From Bacillus sp. WMMC1349 (GTDB taxonomy: Bacteria; Bacillota; Bacilli; Bacillales; Bacillaceae): 52,500 nucleotides of DNA. The DNA lies in assembly GCF_013155385.1 (NCBI RefSeq), contig NZ_JABJUQ010000006.1, forward strand, positions 1 to 52,500, given 5' to 3'. The notes beneath the pieces were generated by a model, which ran no database searches, had not been told where the DNA came from, and was given only the letters and a program-made list of their open reading frames with translations. Below, piece after piece: positions 24,819 through 33,889 of the stretch. The position numbers and the translations under genes were made by a program. The first letter of the stretch is position 1; the number at the start of each line of letters is the position of its first letter.

Positions 24819-25654
24819 TGAAATTGTTTATTGATTATGATAATGGGCTGGGGGAGCAAAGTTTAAATAGCTTGCTCCCTTTTTTCGAGGTTCTAAGCTT
24901 TACACCTGAGGCTCCAGGGATAAGTCGTGAAACAATCAATATTCCGAGAATAAATGGAGTTATTTTGCCGCAGCACCCACGTGAAATCACGTATACGGAG
25001 AGAAAAATAACAGTCGAAATTTATATGAATTCAATTATTGCAGAAAATTTTTATCAGTATAGACATGAACTTTATGCGTTACTGGTTAAACCTTTCCCAT
25101 ATTATATTTCAACGGATTTATTGCCAAATCTCCGTTTTAAAGTAACTTGTGATGGGAATTTCAGCATTCCAAAACAGAAAGAAAAAAATCACGTAGTTTT
25201 CACTGTGGACTTTAATAACTTTACAGGATTAGCTGAATCAAAATCTACTTCTCTGACAAAACAAAATTTTAATGGTGAACACTGGAGCCCGGGGATGAAT
25301 ATTCAAATGCGTGATGATCTAAAATACATGTTCAAAAATCAAAAAAGGTTTCAGGTCTATAACACTGGTGACGCCTATATTAACCCTATGCAGCATGATT
25401 ATCATGTAACCTTACGAGCAAAAGGAAAAAATGTCACGATCATCAATCATACAAATGGTGAAAAGTTAAAAATAGAACGCGAGTTGAAAAAATCTGAGTC
25501 TGTGACTTTTGTTAAACAATATACGGTGATCAATAAAAAGCCTGTCAAAACATCTGGGAGGCTTCCGGGGCTTGATATCGGAGTGAATGATTTTGAAGTG
25601 CAGAATACCAATGATTTTGACATCACGTTTGATACACGTTTCTACTACGCGTAA
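24815..25654 (+). CDS. Distal tail protein (Dit-like)
   Basis: A 279-residue siphovirus distal tail protein. The N-terminal belt domain includes [18 protein letters not shown] and [16 protein letters not shown]. The C-terminal half is a galectin-like beta domain ([20 protein letters not shown]). Two Dit rings link the tube to the tail-tip protein encoded next. Its ATG overlaps the tape measure stop. Confidence 0.88.
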   Translation: MMKLFIDYDNGLGEQSLNSLLPFFEVLSFTPEAPGISRETINIPRINGVILPQHPREITYTERKITVEIYMNSIIAENFYQYRHELYALLVKPFPYYISTDLLPNLRFKVTCDGNFSIPKQKEKNHVVFTVDFNNFTGLAESKSTSLTKQNFNGEHWSPGMNIQMRDDLKYMFKNQKRFQVYNTGDAYINPMQHDYHVTLRAKGKNVTIINHTNGEKLKIERELKKSESVTFVKQYTVINKKPVKTSGRLPGLDIGVNDFEVQNTNDFDITFDTRFYYA

Positions 25655-25666
25655 GGGGCAAGTGAT

Positions 25667-27379
25667 ATGGCAAATTTAGATTTTATTAAACAGATTGCAC
25701 CAGACGCACAGAGAGTTTATAAAAAGCATGATATTCTTGCTTCCCTGATTATTGCTCAAGCCTGTTTAGAAAGTGGATGGGGTACAAGTGAGCTAGCCCA
25801 GCAGGGAAAGAATTTATTCGGAATGAAAGGTACGTATAAAGGACAATATGTCCTCATGTGGACGACTGAATATGACAAGAACGGAAAACCTACTCCCGTG
25901 CAAGCCAGGTTTTGCAAATACCCATCTTGGTCTGAATCGATTCAAGACTTAGCCAAGTTATATGTCAACGGGACAAGCTGGGATCCTAATCACTATCAAG
26001 CTGTCGTAGGGGAAAAAGATTACAAGAAAGCAACAGCCGCACTTGTTGAAGCCGGTTATGCGACTGATCCGAATTACGCCATTAAATTAAATAGTTTAAT
26101 CTTTACTTACAAACTAACACAATATGACACTGTGGAAGGTGTCCCTGACGGACCAGATGATCCAGATACACCGACACCTGATCCCGAATTTCCTAGTAAA
26201 GAGTATGACGGGAAAGACATCACACTCAATCAGAATTTACCTTCTGACGTTACCTTTCCACAACTACATGTTTCAACAAAGGATGGAAAAAGTGTTGTCG
26301 AAATAACGGGCGTTTCAGTCGATCTGATGGACGATAAGACAGGGAAGAAGAGTTTTACCTTTACGATCACAAAAACGCAGGAGAACGCCATAGAATTCGA
26401 TTTATTGGTAAATGATAATATTCTGTATTTGGATGAGAAGAAATTCAATCATCAAAAGTATTACATTACAGATGTTAACATCCGTCAAGAGAAAAATGTT
26501 CTAAGGAAAACTGTATCAGCGAGCCACATTTTCACTGTGCTTCTGATTAACAATCGCATTCATGAAACGGTCTCAAAAAAGCTAAAGTTAAGAGAGGCGT
26601 TAGATATTGCGTTAAAGGATACGAATTTCAAATATATTTTTAAAACGCCTGAAAGAGAATTTGATGCAGCAGAACAAGAAAATTTTGGGGATAAGAATTC
26701 CACAGAGTTGATGGATGAAATTATCCAAGATTACAAGCTTGAGATCGATGTCGATAACTATAAAATGTATGTTTATCAAAAGATGGGAAAACGGATTAAT
26801 TTCACCTTAGATTCACGCTATAATATGCCTGGTATCTCCATTAAAATTAACTCACAAAACAGCACAACTAGAGCTTGGGGCTATGGTGCTTTGAAAAAAG
26901 GCAGTAGCGCAGATAGCAAAAAACCAAAATATGAATTTGAGCCGATTTTGTACATTCATCCAGATGAAAAAAAGTTTTTACTCGAAGGAAAACCACGTTG
27001 GGCAGAACCGATCAGGGATGAAAGATATAAAAAGGCGAGTATCATGGTTTCAGCGCTTAAAAAACATGTGAATCCATATCCTGAAATGACAATCGAGGCA
27101 GACTTTCAATATATCTATGAACCAAAACTATTAGAAATTGAACAGGACTTCTGGAAAGGTGATACGATTCATGTCTTAGCTGATACGGCAGATGGTATCA
27201 CGTTTGAAGATGATGTACGGCTGATCTCCATTCAGTACAATCCTTTAGATCCTTACAGTAGTCCAAAATTGATATTCGCCAATTTCAGAAAAGATATTCA
27301 AGATATCGCCGTTAGTCAGGCTAAGCAGTTAAGAGATCAAAAACGATATATCAACCAACTTTTTCAAACGCTCAGATAG
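25667..27379 (+). CDS. Tail-associated lysin: N-acetylglucosaminidase fused to tail-tip domain
   Basis: A 570-residue fusion. Residues about 1-150 are a glucosaminidase (LytG/FlgJ-like) domain: IAQACLESGWGTSELAQ with the catalytic Glu, then GKNLFGMKGTYKG and YPSWSESIQDLAKLYVNG. A Pro/Asp linker (DGPDDPDTPTPDPEF) leads to residues about 175-560, a prophage tail endopeptidase-like (Tal) hub domain (VEITGVSVDLMDDKTGKKSF, KLRLREALDIAL-type segment, NARWGYG-like ARAWGYGAL equivalent TRAWGYGAL, and YNPLDPYSSPKLIFANFR). In most relatives the enzyme is at the other end of the hub, so this N-terminal position is notable. The gene ends in a strong terminator. Confidence 0.85.
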   Translation: MANLDFIKQIAPDAQRVYKKHDILASLIIAQACLESGWGTSELAQQGKNLFGMKGTYKGQYVLMWTTEYDKNGKPTPVQARFCKYPSWSESIQDLAKLYVNGTSWDPNHYQAVVGEKDYKKATAALVEAGYATDPNYAIKLNSLIFTYKLTQYDTVEGVPDGPDDPDTPTPDPEFPSKEYDGKDITLNQNLPSDVTFPQLHVSTKDGKSVVEITGVSVDLMDDKTGKKSFTFTITKTQENAIEFDLLVNDNILYLDEKKFNHQKYYITDVNIRQEKNVLRKTVSASHIFTVLLINNRIHETVSKKLKLREALDIALKDTNFKYIFKTPEREFDAAEQENFGDKNSTELMDEIIQDYKLEIDVDNYKMYVYQKMGKRINFTLDSRYNMPGISIKINSQNSTTRAWGYGALKKGSSADSKKPKYEFEPILYIHPDEKKFLLEGKPRWAEPIRDERYKKASIMVSALKKHVNPYPEMTIEADFQYIYEPKLLEIEQDFWKGDTIHVLADTADGITFEDDVRLISIQYNPLDPYSSPKLIFANFRKDIQDIAVSQAKQLRDQKRYINQLFQTLR

Positions 27380-27388
27380 CGTTTTTTT
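27366..27388 (+). terminator. Terminator after tail-tip gene
   Basis: AAACGCT and AGCGTTT around CAGAT form a perfect 7-bp stem, followed by a T run. Confidence 0.85.
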
Positions 27389-27415
27389 ATTTTTGTTTAA
27401 AAAGGAGTGAGGCAG

Positions 27416-29977
27416 ATGGTGCAGCTGATAAAAAATTATGATCAAACGCGAAACTCCCGTCATCAAGCACAATTAAAATCAGATATGCAAAGTATTGAAA
27501 ATACCTTAAATGATCACGAGTATCATTTGAAAAGTCATGAATTATCTAAAACAGCCCATACATCAAAACAAGTCGATCACGGCGGTTTTTCTGTGTCTTC
27601 GGTTTTAGAAGGATTAAAGAACAGAATACGAAATTTAATATTAAATACCGATGGGACGAACGTTAAAGAGGTAGTCGATTCGAGAGTTACAGCTGATGGC
27701 GAGGTATTTCCCTTGCTTAAAGAGCGATTAGATACGGAGTATGGTAAGCTACTACAAAAAATCAAACGTAATGTAAATGTTGACGATTTCGGTGCTGATC
27801 CGACCGGTATAAAAGATAGTACAGAAGCATTTCAAAAAGCGATTGGTACCGGTAAAGTACGTCTGAACCTATCAGCCGGTACCTATATTGTAAAAGGCGT
27901 CAAACTTCCGTCTTGGACGTACATGGTCGGTCAAGGCATCGGTGTTACTACGCTGAAACTGCACGAAGATACGCCAGCTAGTGAGTGGGTGGTCACGAAC
28001 GCGGATCATGTAAAGGGAAACCGAAATATCGTTGTAGAAGGAATGTCGCTTGATTGGAATTCGGAGCGCCAGGGCGGTGTAAGTGCAACCGGTGGAATAC
28101 ATTCGAGCTGTCTTACCTTTGCCAATGTTACATTCGGGATTGCGCGAGAAGTAGAAGGCATTAATCCGGGGTTACATTGTTTTGATGCCTCTGCACCAAG
28201 CTATAATATTGCGGATGTTGATTATACAAAAAGTGGATGCCGGTATATCTGGTTTGATCGATGCGTCGGTTCGGGGTATGGAGATGACGGAGTAACAACG
28301 CACTATAGTGAGTATGTTTTTATCACACAATGTGTGATGACCAATCCTAGTGGAAAGGCCCATCCAGTTGGAGAGGCAAATTCGAACGGTGTCGAGGTAG
28401 ATGACGGGTCTAAAAACGTTTGGGTTATTGATTGTTATACGTCAGGGAATGTTCGTGGTGTTGAAGTGAAAGCACATCCGGAATGGCCGGCGCCTTCTAA
28501 CGTCCACATTACAGGTTGTGAATCATTTCGAGATGTTCGCGCGTTTGATCTTCGTCACATTGGACATCACTTAGCAAACGAACCATGGAGCGAAACAGCT
28601 CGAGATGTTACGTTAGTCAATTGTACAGCGCGTGAACCAGTATTTAATGATCTATGTGTGGGACTAGATCCACGAGCGCTTGTCGTTTCAGCTTATCAAC
28701 ATGTCATGATTTCAAACTTCCGTGCGATTGGCGATCCTACGTATAACTATAAAGGGACAACAATCATCGCTTTTCAATATAAGAGTCGAAAGATTAATGT
28801 TAACGGATTACAAATGCATGGTTTCGCAAAAGCTGGTACAGATATTCATGTGATCGGAGGCGATCAACGAACGGATGATGTTCATATCTCAAACTTTGCA
28901 ATCCATGATTCGGCAAAAGTCGGTATTAGCTTAGGCGGTGGGGTATATTACGTTAATTTAATGAATGGTATCACACATACAAAAGGTGGGATAGCCGGTG
29001 TAACAGCGCCAAACAACCAAGCAAATATTGTTTCGGTGCGTGCTGTTGGATATACTGATGCGGCTGTGATCGCAGGTGAACGTTACCCCTTTGTTCCAAA
29101 CAATATCAAGGGCGGTTTTAGAGCTGCATCAAGTTCTGGTTCTCCTTTGTCAGATACTAGCGCAATTATCGGCTCTACTGGTGGTGGCAAAGCTAAAGGT
29201 GACGCTAATGTATTGATCGGAACACGGGGAGGTTCCACAACAGAAGGCTCTCGGTCTGTTGTCATGGGTTCAAATAATTCCCATGTGAAAGGCAAAGATT
29301 TAGTTTCGGCTATGGTTCTCGGTTCTGTCAATGTCATAAACGACAAGAGTTATACCACAGTGTGGGGGTTCGGAAGTGAGCCATCAACGGCTAATAAACG
29401 AGTCGAAGTGAATGCAGAGGCTGGATCGGTACGAGGTACGGGAGCCGTCCAGAGCGTTTCAGACCTAAAGGACCTTGCGGAATACTTCGAATCTAAAGAC
29501 GGAAACAAAATTGAATCTGGCTATCTGGTGACATTGGATGGCGATAAAATTCGAAAAGCGCAAACAGGTGAAAAAGTTCTCGGTGTTATTTCTGAAACTG
29601 CCGGCGTTATCATGGGTGGTGCAGCGTTTTACTGGAATGACCGATATCTTAGAAACGAGTTCGGTGGTTTGATCTATGAAACAATGATTAAAGATGGCTG
29701 TGAATATAAGATCCCGAAAGAAAACCCAGATTATGATCCTAAGATTGAATACACACCAAGAGAAGATCGCGATGAATGGCATGTAGTCGGTTTAATCGGT
29801 CAGGTGTTTGTTAGAATTGATGAAACAGTAAAAACCGGTGATTTCATTGTACCTAACGATGGAATAGGTACAAAATCGGATAAAGGTAAAGGTCTTTATG
29901 TCATGCGAATCCGCAAAGACTTTAATAAAGATCAGGGTTACGGTGTGGCAAAAGTCTTTATTCATCCAGGAATATAA
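27416..29977 (+). CDS. Tail spike: pectin-lyase-like domain + autocleaving G2 peptidase
   Basis: An 853-residue receptor-binding or depolymerase spike. Residues about 1-115 form a helical particle-binding part. From about 120 a pectate-lyase-3-like beta-helix begins (VNVDDFGADPTGIKDSTEAFQKA, then LSAGTYIVKG). It continues with regular strands to about residue 600 (VEVDDGSKNVWVIDCYTSGN, GVEVKAHPEWPAPSNVHITG). A repeat-rich collar (ASSSGSPLSDTSAIIGSTGG) precedes the C-terminal peptidase G2/IMC domain (about 680-853, SVSDLKDLAEYFESKDGNKI, GVISETAGVIMGGAAFYWND). That domain cleaves itself after folding in relatives. ATG 27416 has AAAGGAGTG in front. It probably degrades or binds a wall or capsule polymer. 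Confidence 0.88.
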   Translation: MVQLIKNYDQTRNSRHQAQLKSDMQSIENTLNDHEYHLKSHELSKTAHTSKQVDHGGFSVSSVLEGLKNRIRNLILNTDGTNVKEVVDSRVTADGEVFPLLKERLDTEYGKLLQKIKRNVNVDDFGADPTGIKDSTEAFQKAIGTGKVRLNLSAGTYIVKGVKLPSWTYMVGQGIGVTTLKLHEDTPASEWVVTNADHVKGNRNIVVEGMSLDWNSERQGGVSATGGIHSSCLTFANVTFGIAREVEGINPGLHCFDASAPSYNIADVDYTKSGCRYIWFDRCVGSGYGDDGVTTHYSEYVFITQCVMTNPSGKAHPVGEANSNGVEVDDGSKNVWVIDCYTSGNVRGVEVKAHPEWPAPSNVHITGCESFRDVRAFDLRHIGHHLANEPWSETARDVTLVNCTAREPVFNDLCVGLDPRALVVSAYQHVMISNFRAIGDPTYNYKGTTIIAFQYKSRKINVNGLQMHGFAKAGTDIHVIGGDQRTDDVHISNFAIHDSAKVGISLGGGVYYVNLMNGITHTKGGIAGVTAPNNQANIVSVRAVGYTDAAVIAGERYPFVPNNIKGGFRAASSSGSPLSDTSAIIGSTGGGKAKGDANVLIGTRGGSTTEGSRSVVMGSNNSHVKGKDLVSAMVLGSVNVINDKSYTTVWGFGSEPSTANKRVEVNAEAGSVRGTGAVQSVSDLKDLAEYFESKDGNKIESGYLVTLDGDKIRKAQTGEKVLGVISETAGVIMGGAAFYWNDRYLRNEFGGLIYETMIKDGCEYKIPKENPDYDPKIEYTPREDRDEWHVVGLIGQVFVRIDETVKTGDFIVPNDGIGTKSDKGKGLYVMRIRKDFNKDQGYGVAKVFIHPGI

Positions 29978-29990
29978 CGGAGGTGGTTAA

Positions 29991-31358
29991 ATGATATATA
30001 AAGACTCCGGCATTCAGTTCGATGTAAACGCACAAGTCAAACGCAATATATCAACTAGTATTCAATACAGTACACAAGACACTGGGACGGCAAAAATAAC
30101 CTTTAAACTATTGAAAGACGGTGTACCATTGCCCATATCAAACGCGACTCACGGAAAACTGTTTATGAAGTTCGCGGACGGTAGTCACTTTTATGTTCAT
30201 ACGGAAGTCGGAGACGCTCTTACAGGCGTTATTTTTTATGTCTTGACTTCGGAACAAATGAAGCATTTTGGGACAGTGCAGGCTGAACTTTATGTCAATT
30301 ATGATAACGGTCAGAAAATGAGTATTCACAAGTTTTCTTTTAAGATTGATCAAGCTCTTGTGGATGCGGATATTGTCCCGATGGCAGAATATTATATCGA
30401 AGATTTTGAGACGCTCAAAACCCTTGTTCAAGAAAAGGCAGCACATGCAGACAACATATTAGACGAACTTCAAAAGAAGTTTGCAGAACTGAATAACGTT
30501 GAAACAAAAGACGGAGCGCAAGCAAAAGCAAACAAGGCAGAAGCAAACGCAAAACATTATACGGATCAGCATGTAGCGAATAAGGAAAATCCACACGCAG
30601 TTACAAAAGAACAGATTGGATTATCTAATGTCGAAAATATGAAGCAAGCATCGAAGATTGATTTTGATACACACAATGAAGATTCTACTCGGCATATTAC
30701 GCCTGAGGAACGAATGAAGTGGAATGATGGTCAATTAACTAAAATATCTAATGACACTGGGGGCGTGTTGGTATCCATAGGAGATACGGATGATCTCTAT
30801 TTGAAAATAGTTCAGTCCGGCAAACGATTCGGAACTTTTTATTGTTCTGGGAAAGCCAAAAACTCGCCGAGTCCTCACTCGTCAAGAGGGCTTTTTCATA
30901 TGACCGGAACGGATGAAAAGGGACTAGGTACGTACGGGTATGTCATAGCGCTTGATTGGAAAAACAACCTTTATACGAATTATATTGATCAAACGGAAGG
31001 CTGGCAGGGGTGGCAACGGTCTTTATCATCGTCAGACTTATCGCCGGAATGGAATGCGGCTACACTGATCAATGGGGCAAAGCAAGATTCAGCGTTCCCG
31101 TTACAATTCTCCGTCAATAATAACGTTTTATGGTTACGTGGCTCTTTCAGTTCCTTACCGGCTATCGGAACCATTGTCGCAAAGTTCACAATTAAGCTCT
31201 CTAGGCTTGTTGATTTTGTTGTACCTACAATTGGATCTTACGGAATCGCTCGTTTTTCTTTAACCACTGATGGGGAGCTGAGATATGACGGCATCATGGC
31301 GAATGATAATGCAAGTGTTACGAGAGTCTCTTTTAATGTCGGAATTCCGTTATGGTAA
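29991..31358 (+). CDS. Baseplate upper / receptor-binding protein (BppU-N type)
   Basis: A 455-residue protein. The N-terminal 150 residues are BppU-N like (GTAKITFKLLKDGVPLPISN, AELYVNYDNGQKMSIHKFSF, QALVDADIVPMAEYYIEDFE). A helical stalk (AQAKANKAEANAKHYTDQHV) and the collagen-like-phage motif NPHAVTKEQIGLSNVENM follow. The C-terminal knob (YCSGKAKNSPSPHSSRGLFH, TEGWQGWQRSL) resembles pyocin-knob domains of tail fibres. It is the second adsorption protein after the spike. Confidence 0.85.
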   Translation: MIYKDSGIQFDVNAQVKRNISTSIQYSTQDTGTAKITFKLLKDGVPLPISNATHGKLFMKFADGSHFYVHTEVGDALTGVIFYVLTSEQMKHFGTVQAELYVNYDNGQKMSIHKFSFKIDQALVDADIVPMAEYYIEDFETLKTLVQEKAAHADNILDELQKKFAELNNVETKDGAQAKANKAEANAKHYTDQHVANKENPHAVTKEQIGLSNVENMKQASKIDFDTHNEDSTRHITPEERMKWNDGQLTKISNDTGGVLVSIGDTDDLYLKIVQSGKRFGTFYCSGKAKNSPSPHSSRGLFHMTGTDEKGLGTYGYVIALDWKNNLYTNYIDQTEGWQGWQRSLSSSDLSPEWNAATLINGAKQDSAFPLQFSVNNNVLWLRGSFSSLPAIGTIVAKFTIKLSRLVDFVVPTIGSYGIARFSLTTDGELRYDGIMANDNASVTRVSFNVGIPLW

Positions 31359-31372
31359 GGGGAGGGAAAAAT

Positions 31373-31822
31373 ATGCACGTTCTTTATTATGATGCAAACT
31401 TTAAATATGCTGGTGAAGATGATGTTGAGATAAATGGTGATACATTACCGCCTAATAGTACGACAGTGCTAATCCCTGAAGGGCTATACGATCCTAAATA
31501 CCAGCTAGAGAAGGGTGTGGTGTGGGTTGAATCGGCTACACAAGAGTATATTGATAGCGTGAAGCCTTCTCCGCCTGAACCTAGTGCAACCGAGATTTTG
31601 AGGAAACAGGTTGCTCATCTATACTATATGATCTCGATAGAAGGATCAGAAAAGACGGCAGATTGGTTCACATATATGAAAGGCTTTTATAAAGACGGTC
31701 TGTGGACGAAGAAACAAATTCATGATGGAGTAGGTGCCAGAAGGATTACACCGAAACAATATGAAGAAATCACTGGAGAACCTTACGATTCCAATAAGCC
31801 TCCTAGCAACAAGACAGAATAA
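31373..31822 (+). CDS. Tail-fibre accessory protein with XkdX-like end
   Basis: A 149-residue protein from ATG 31373 (ribosome binding site GGGGAGGGA). The N-terminal half (MHVLYYDANFKYAGEDDVEI, LIPEGLYDPKYQLEKGVWV-like) resembles small fibre chaperone or cap proteins. Residues about 95-135 match the XkdX pattern (W-x-YMKGFYKDGLWTKKQIHDGV, ITPKQYEEITGEPY), normally a separate short protein. It precedes the lysis genes, as xkdX does in PBSX. Confidence 0.7.
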   Translation: MHVLYYDANFKYAGEDDVEINGDTLPPNSTTVLIPEGLYDPKYQLEKGVVWVESATQEYIDSVKPSPPEPSATEILRKQVAHLYYMISIEGSEKTADWFTYMKGFYKDGLWTKKQIHDGVGARRITPKQYEEITGEPYDSNKPPSNKTE

Positions 31823-31831
31823 CAGAACTAT

Positions 31832-31857
31832 AAAAGAGCCGATTGGGCTTTTTTATT
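31832..31857 (+). terminator. Terminator ahead of lysis genes
   Basis: AAAAGAGCC (31832-31840) pairs with GGCTTTTTT (31846-31854) including one G-U, followed by a T-rich tail. Confidence 0.7.
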
Positions 31858-31880
31858 TTGCCTTAAAGGAGGTGAAGCCT

Positions 31881-32093
31881 TTGGAGATGGATTTAACTCA
31901 ATATTTAATGACACAAGGACCCTTTGCGGTTCTTTTTTGTTGGATATTGTTTTATGTATTAAATACAACAAAAGAAAGGGAAAACAAGCTTAATTCACAG
32001 ATTGATGCACAAAATGAAGTGCTAGCCAAATTCAGTGAGAAATATGATGTTGTGATTGATAAGTTGGATCAAATTGAAAAAAATCTAAAATAG
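31881..32093 (+). CDS. BhlA/UviB-type holin-like protein
   Basis: A 70-residue protein starting at TTG 31881, which lies eight bases after AAAGGAGG; an ATG two codons later is an alternative. One hydrophobic segment (GPFAVLFCWILFYVLNTT) is followed by a charged coiled coil (ENKLNSQIDAQNEVLAKF). This is the layout of BhlA/UviB bacteriocin-secretion and holin-like proteins. It pairs with the SPP1-type holin encoded next. Confidence 0.82.
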   Translation: MEMDLTQYLMTQGPFAVLFCWILFYVLNTTKERENKLNSQIDAQNEVLAKFSEKYDVVIDKLDQIEKNLK

Positions 32094-32105
32094 GAGTGAA
32101 GAAAA

Positions 32106-32369
32106 ATGAAAAATTTTGATAAAGGTACAGTCGTTCGGACGGTGCTTCTTTTTATTGCACTTATTAACCAGACTTTGATGATGTTCGGAAAGGGTGCATT
32201 GCCGATTAGTGAGGACCAAGTAAACACACTGGCAGATACTTTGTATTTGGTGGGTTCCACAGTGTTTACGATCATTACTTCAATCGTCGCATGGTATAAA
32301 AACAACTATGTCACAGAGAAAGGGAAGAAACAAAAAGAAGTGTTAAAACAAAATGGATTAACAAAATGA
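32106..32369 (+). CDS. SPP1-family holin
   Basis: An 87-residue holin. [20 protein letters not shown] and the second membrane segment ([22 protein letters not shown]) are typical of the phage_holin SPP1/XhlB-like family. The C-terminus is lysine-rich and cytosolic. It forms the membrane lesion that releases the endolysin encoded next. Ribosome binding site AGGAGTGAAG. Confidence 0.93.
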   Translation: MKNFDKGTVVRTVLLFIALINQTLMMFGKGALPISEDQVNTLADTLYLVGSTVFTIITSIVAWYKNNYVTEKGKKQKEVLKQNGLTK

Positions 32370-32430
32370 GAGGGCTACCGGTTGGCAGTCTCTTTTAATT
32401 GTCAAAAATAAAAAATAGAGGTGTTTTACA

Positions 32431-33357
32431 ATGGCAGTTTCTTTACAAACATTGATCGATCGTTCTATTCGAAATATGGGGTCTGGTATTCACCCCGTAG
32501 TGAAAGAAACAGCAATCGAAGTCGTCAAAAGGGCATATAAAGAGAACATTTATGTGCAGATGACATCTGGCTATCGTTCTTTTGCGGAACAAAATAAGCT
32601 GTATGCGAAAGGACGTACTGCATCAGGGAAGATTGTGACTAATGCTAAAGCCGGACAGTCTAACCACAATTACGGTTTAGCAGTCGATTATGTTCTATTA
32701 TCTTCAGATGGCAAAACAGCGATCTGGACGGTCAATTCTAAGTGGAAAAGAGTCGCTCAAATTGCAAAGGCTTTAGGATTTGCGTGGGGAGGGGACTGGA
32801 AAAGCTTTAAAGATTACCCACATTTAGAAATGATGGGCGGTTTAACTTTGAGCCAATTACAAGCTGGTAAACGTCCAGTCCTCGTATCAAAAGTAAACAA
32901 CGCAACACCTGCGGTTCCTAAACCAACTAAAAAGCAGTCGTCAAAGAAATCATCTTCCAGTGGTGGTCGTGCGATTGTTAGAACGATTCAGAGTACGTTA
33001 AATAAACGCTATAAGTTAAATATTAAGGTAGACGGTTATCAAGGTCCTGAAACATACAAAGCTCTGCTTAAGGGCTTCCAGACCGAATTAAATAAGCAAT
33101 TTCATGCCGGTCTTGTCGTAGATGGGGAGTGGGGACCGAAAACTCGTGCGGCTGTCGTAAATGTCCGTAAGGGAGCAAAAGGAAATATCACTTGGATTCT
33201 TCAAGTGTTGTTGATCTGTAAGGGATATGATGTGAATGGTCTGGATTCTATCTTTGGTCATGGACTTGAGAAGGCTGTGAGAGCTTTTCAAAAGGTGAAT
33301 GGTCTGGCTGTGGATGGGATTGTTGGGAGAGCTACTTGGACAAGGTTGTTTGTATGA
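32431..33357 (+). CDS. Endolysin: L-alanyl-D-glutamate peptidase (M15) + wall binding
   Basis: A 308-residue endolysin. The N-terminal half is an M15 (CwlK/Ply500-like) peptidase: MTSGYRSFAEQNKLYAKG, the zinc motif SNHNYGLAVDYVL (His and Asp) and the second His in DYPHLEMMGG. After a Ser/Lys linker, residues about 180-308 hold two peptidoglycan-binding type-1 repeats (VDGYQGPETYKALLKGFQTE and GSKG-like VRKGAKGNITWILQVLL ... VDGIVGRATW). It cuts the stem peptide between L-Ala and D-Glu. It has no signal peptide, so export depends on the holins. Confidence 0.93.
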   Translation: MAVSLQTLIDRSIRNMGSGIHPVVKETAIEVVKRAYKENIYVQMTSGYRSFAEQNKLYAKGRTASGKIVTNAKAGQSNHNYGLAVDYVLLSSDGKTAIWTVNSKWKRVAQIAKALGFAWGGDWKSFKDYPHLEMMGGLTLSQLQAGKRPVLVSKVNNATPAVPKPTKKQSSKKSSSSGGRAIVRTIQSTLNKRYKLNIKVDGYQGPETYKALLKGFQTELNKQFHAGLVVDGEWGPKTRAAVVNVRKGAKGNITWILQVLLICKGYDVNGLDSIFGHGLEKAVRAFQKVNGLAVDGIVGRATWTRLFV

Positions 33358-33398
33358 ACATATTTTAGGCTGGGTGTTGAGTTTTTAATTACTAATAA

Positions 33399-33446
33399 GG
33401 TAAAAGGTGATGAATTTACAAAATTGTCACAACATCACCTTTTACC
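33399..33446. terminator. Convergent terminator after the endolysin
   Basis: GGTAAAAGGTGATG (33399-33412) pairs perfectly over 14 bases with CATCACCTTTTACC (33433-33446). CCCATTTTTT follows on the plus strand. It lies between the endolysin and the convergent immunity gene and probably serves both. Confidence 0.75.
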
Positions 33447-33454
33447 CCCATTTT

Positions 33455-33859
33455 TTATGGCTTCAAACTAAGAATATATTCAATTCGTGATTTTGCACCA
33501 AAGCTTGATTCTATAACCTTATAATCTTTACTTCCCATTAATTGTTTACATTTATTTATATCTTGCAGTAATTGATCTATATCTTCTGTATTAGCTTCAA
33601 CTTTAAATTCGTTACTTTTAATATAATAATCTAATTTTTCATATATAAAATCAGGTATTTCTTTTAATTTAAAACACTCTATTGCAACACAAATATAATA
33701 TGCAGTCTTTGTGAAAATATTATAGTTTAGCTCTCTCCAATCTTCTTCAAATACTTTTGCTGCAGATTGAGGTGCTGTAAAACCATCATCCTCTACATAT
33801 TCTTCAAAACTAAATACAACGGAATCTTTGATGCTTTCATAATCAACATTATTATTCAT
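33455..33859 (-). CDS. Immunity protein of the LXG toxin
   Basis: A 134-residue acidic, helical protein encoded 30 bases downstream of the toxin on the same strand, with a strong AAGGGGAGG ribosome binding site. Position, size and acidity are those of immunity proteins of polymorphic toxins. Segments such as EEYVEDDGFTAPQSAAKVFE and KTAYYICVAIECFKL did not let me name an Imm family. It should neutralise the deaminase-like toxin tip in the cytoplasm. Confidence 0.75.
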   Translation of the reverse strand: MNNNVDYESIKDSVVFSFEEYVEDDGFTAPQSAAKVFEEDWRELNYNIFTKTAYYICVAIECFKLKEIPDFIYEKLDYYIKSNEFKVEANTEDIDQLLQDINKCKQLMGSKDYKVIESSFGAKSRIEYILSLKP

Positions 33860-33889
33860 ATCACAAACCTCCCCTTAAATTCTGTACTC

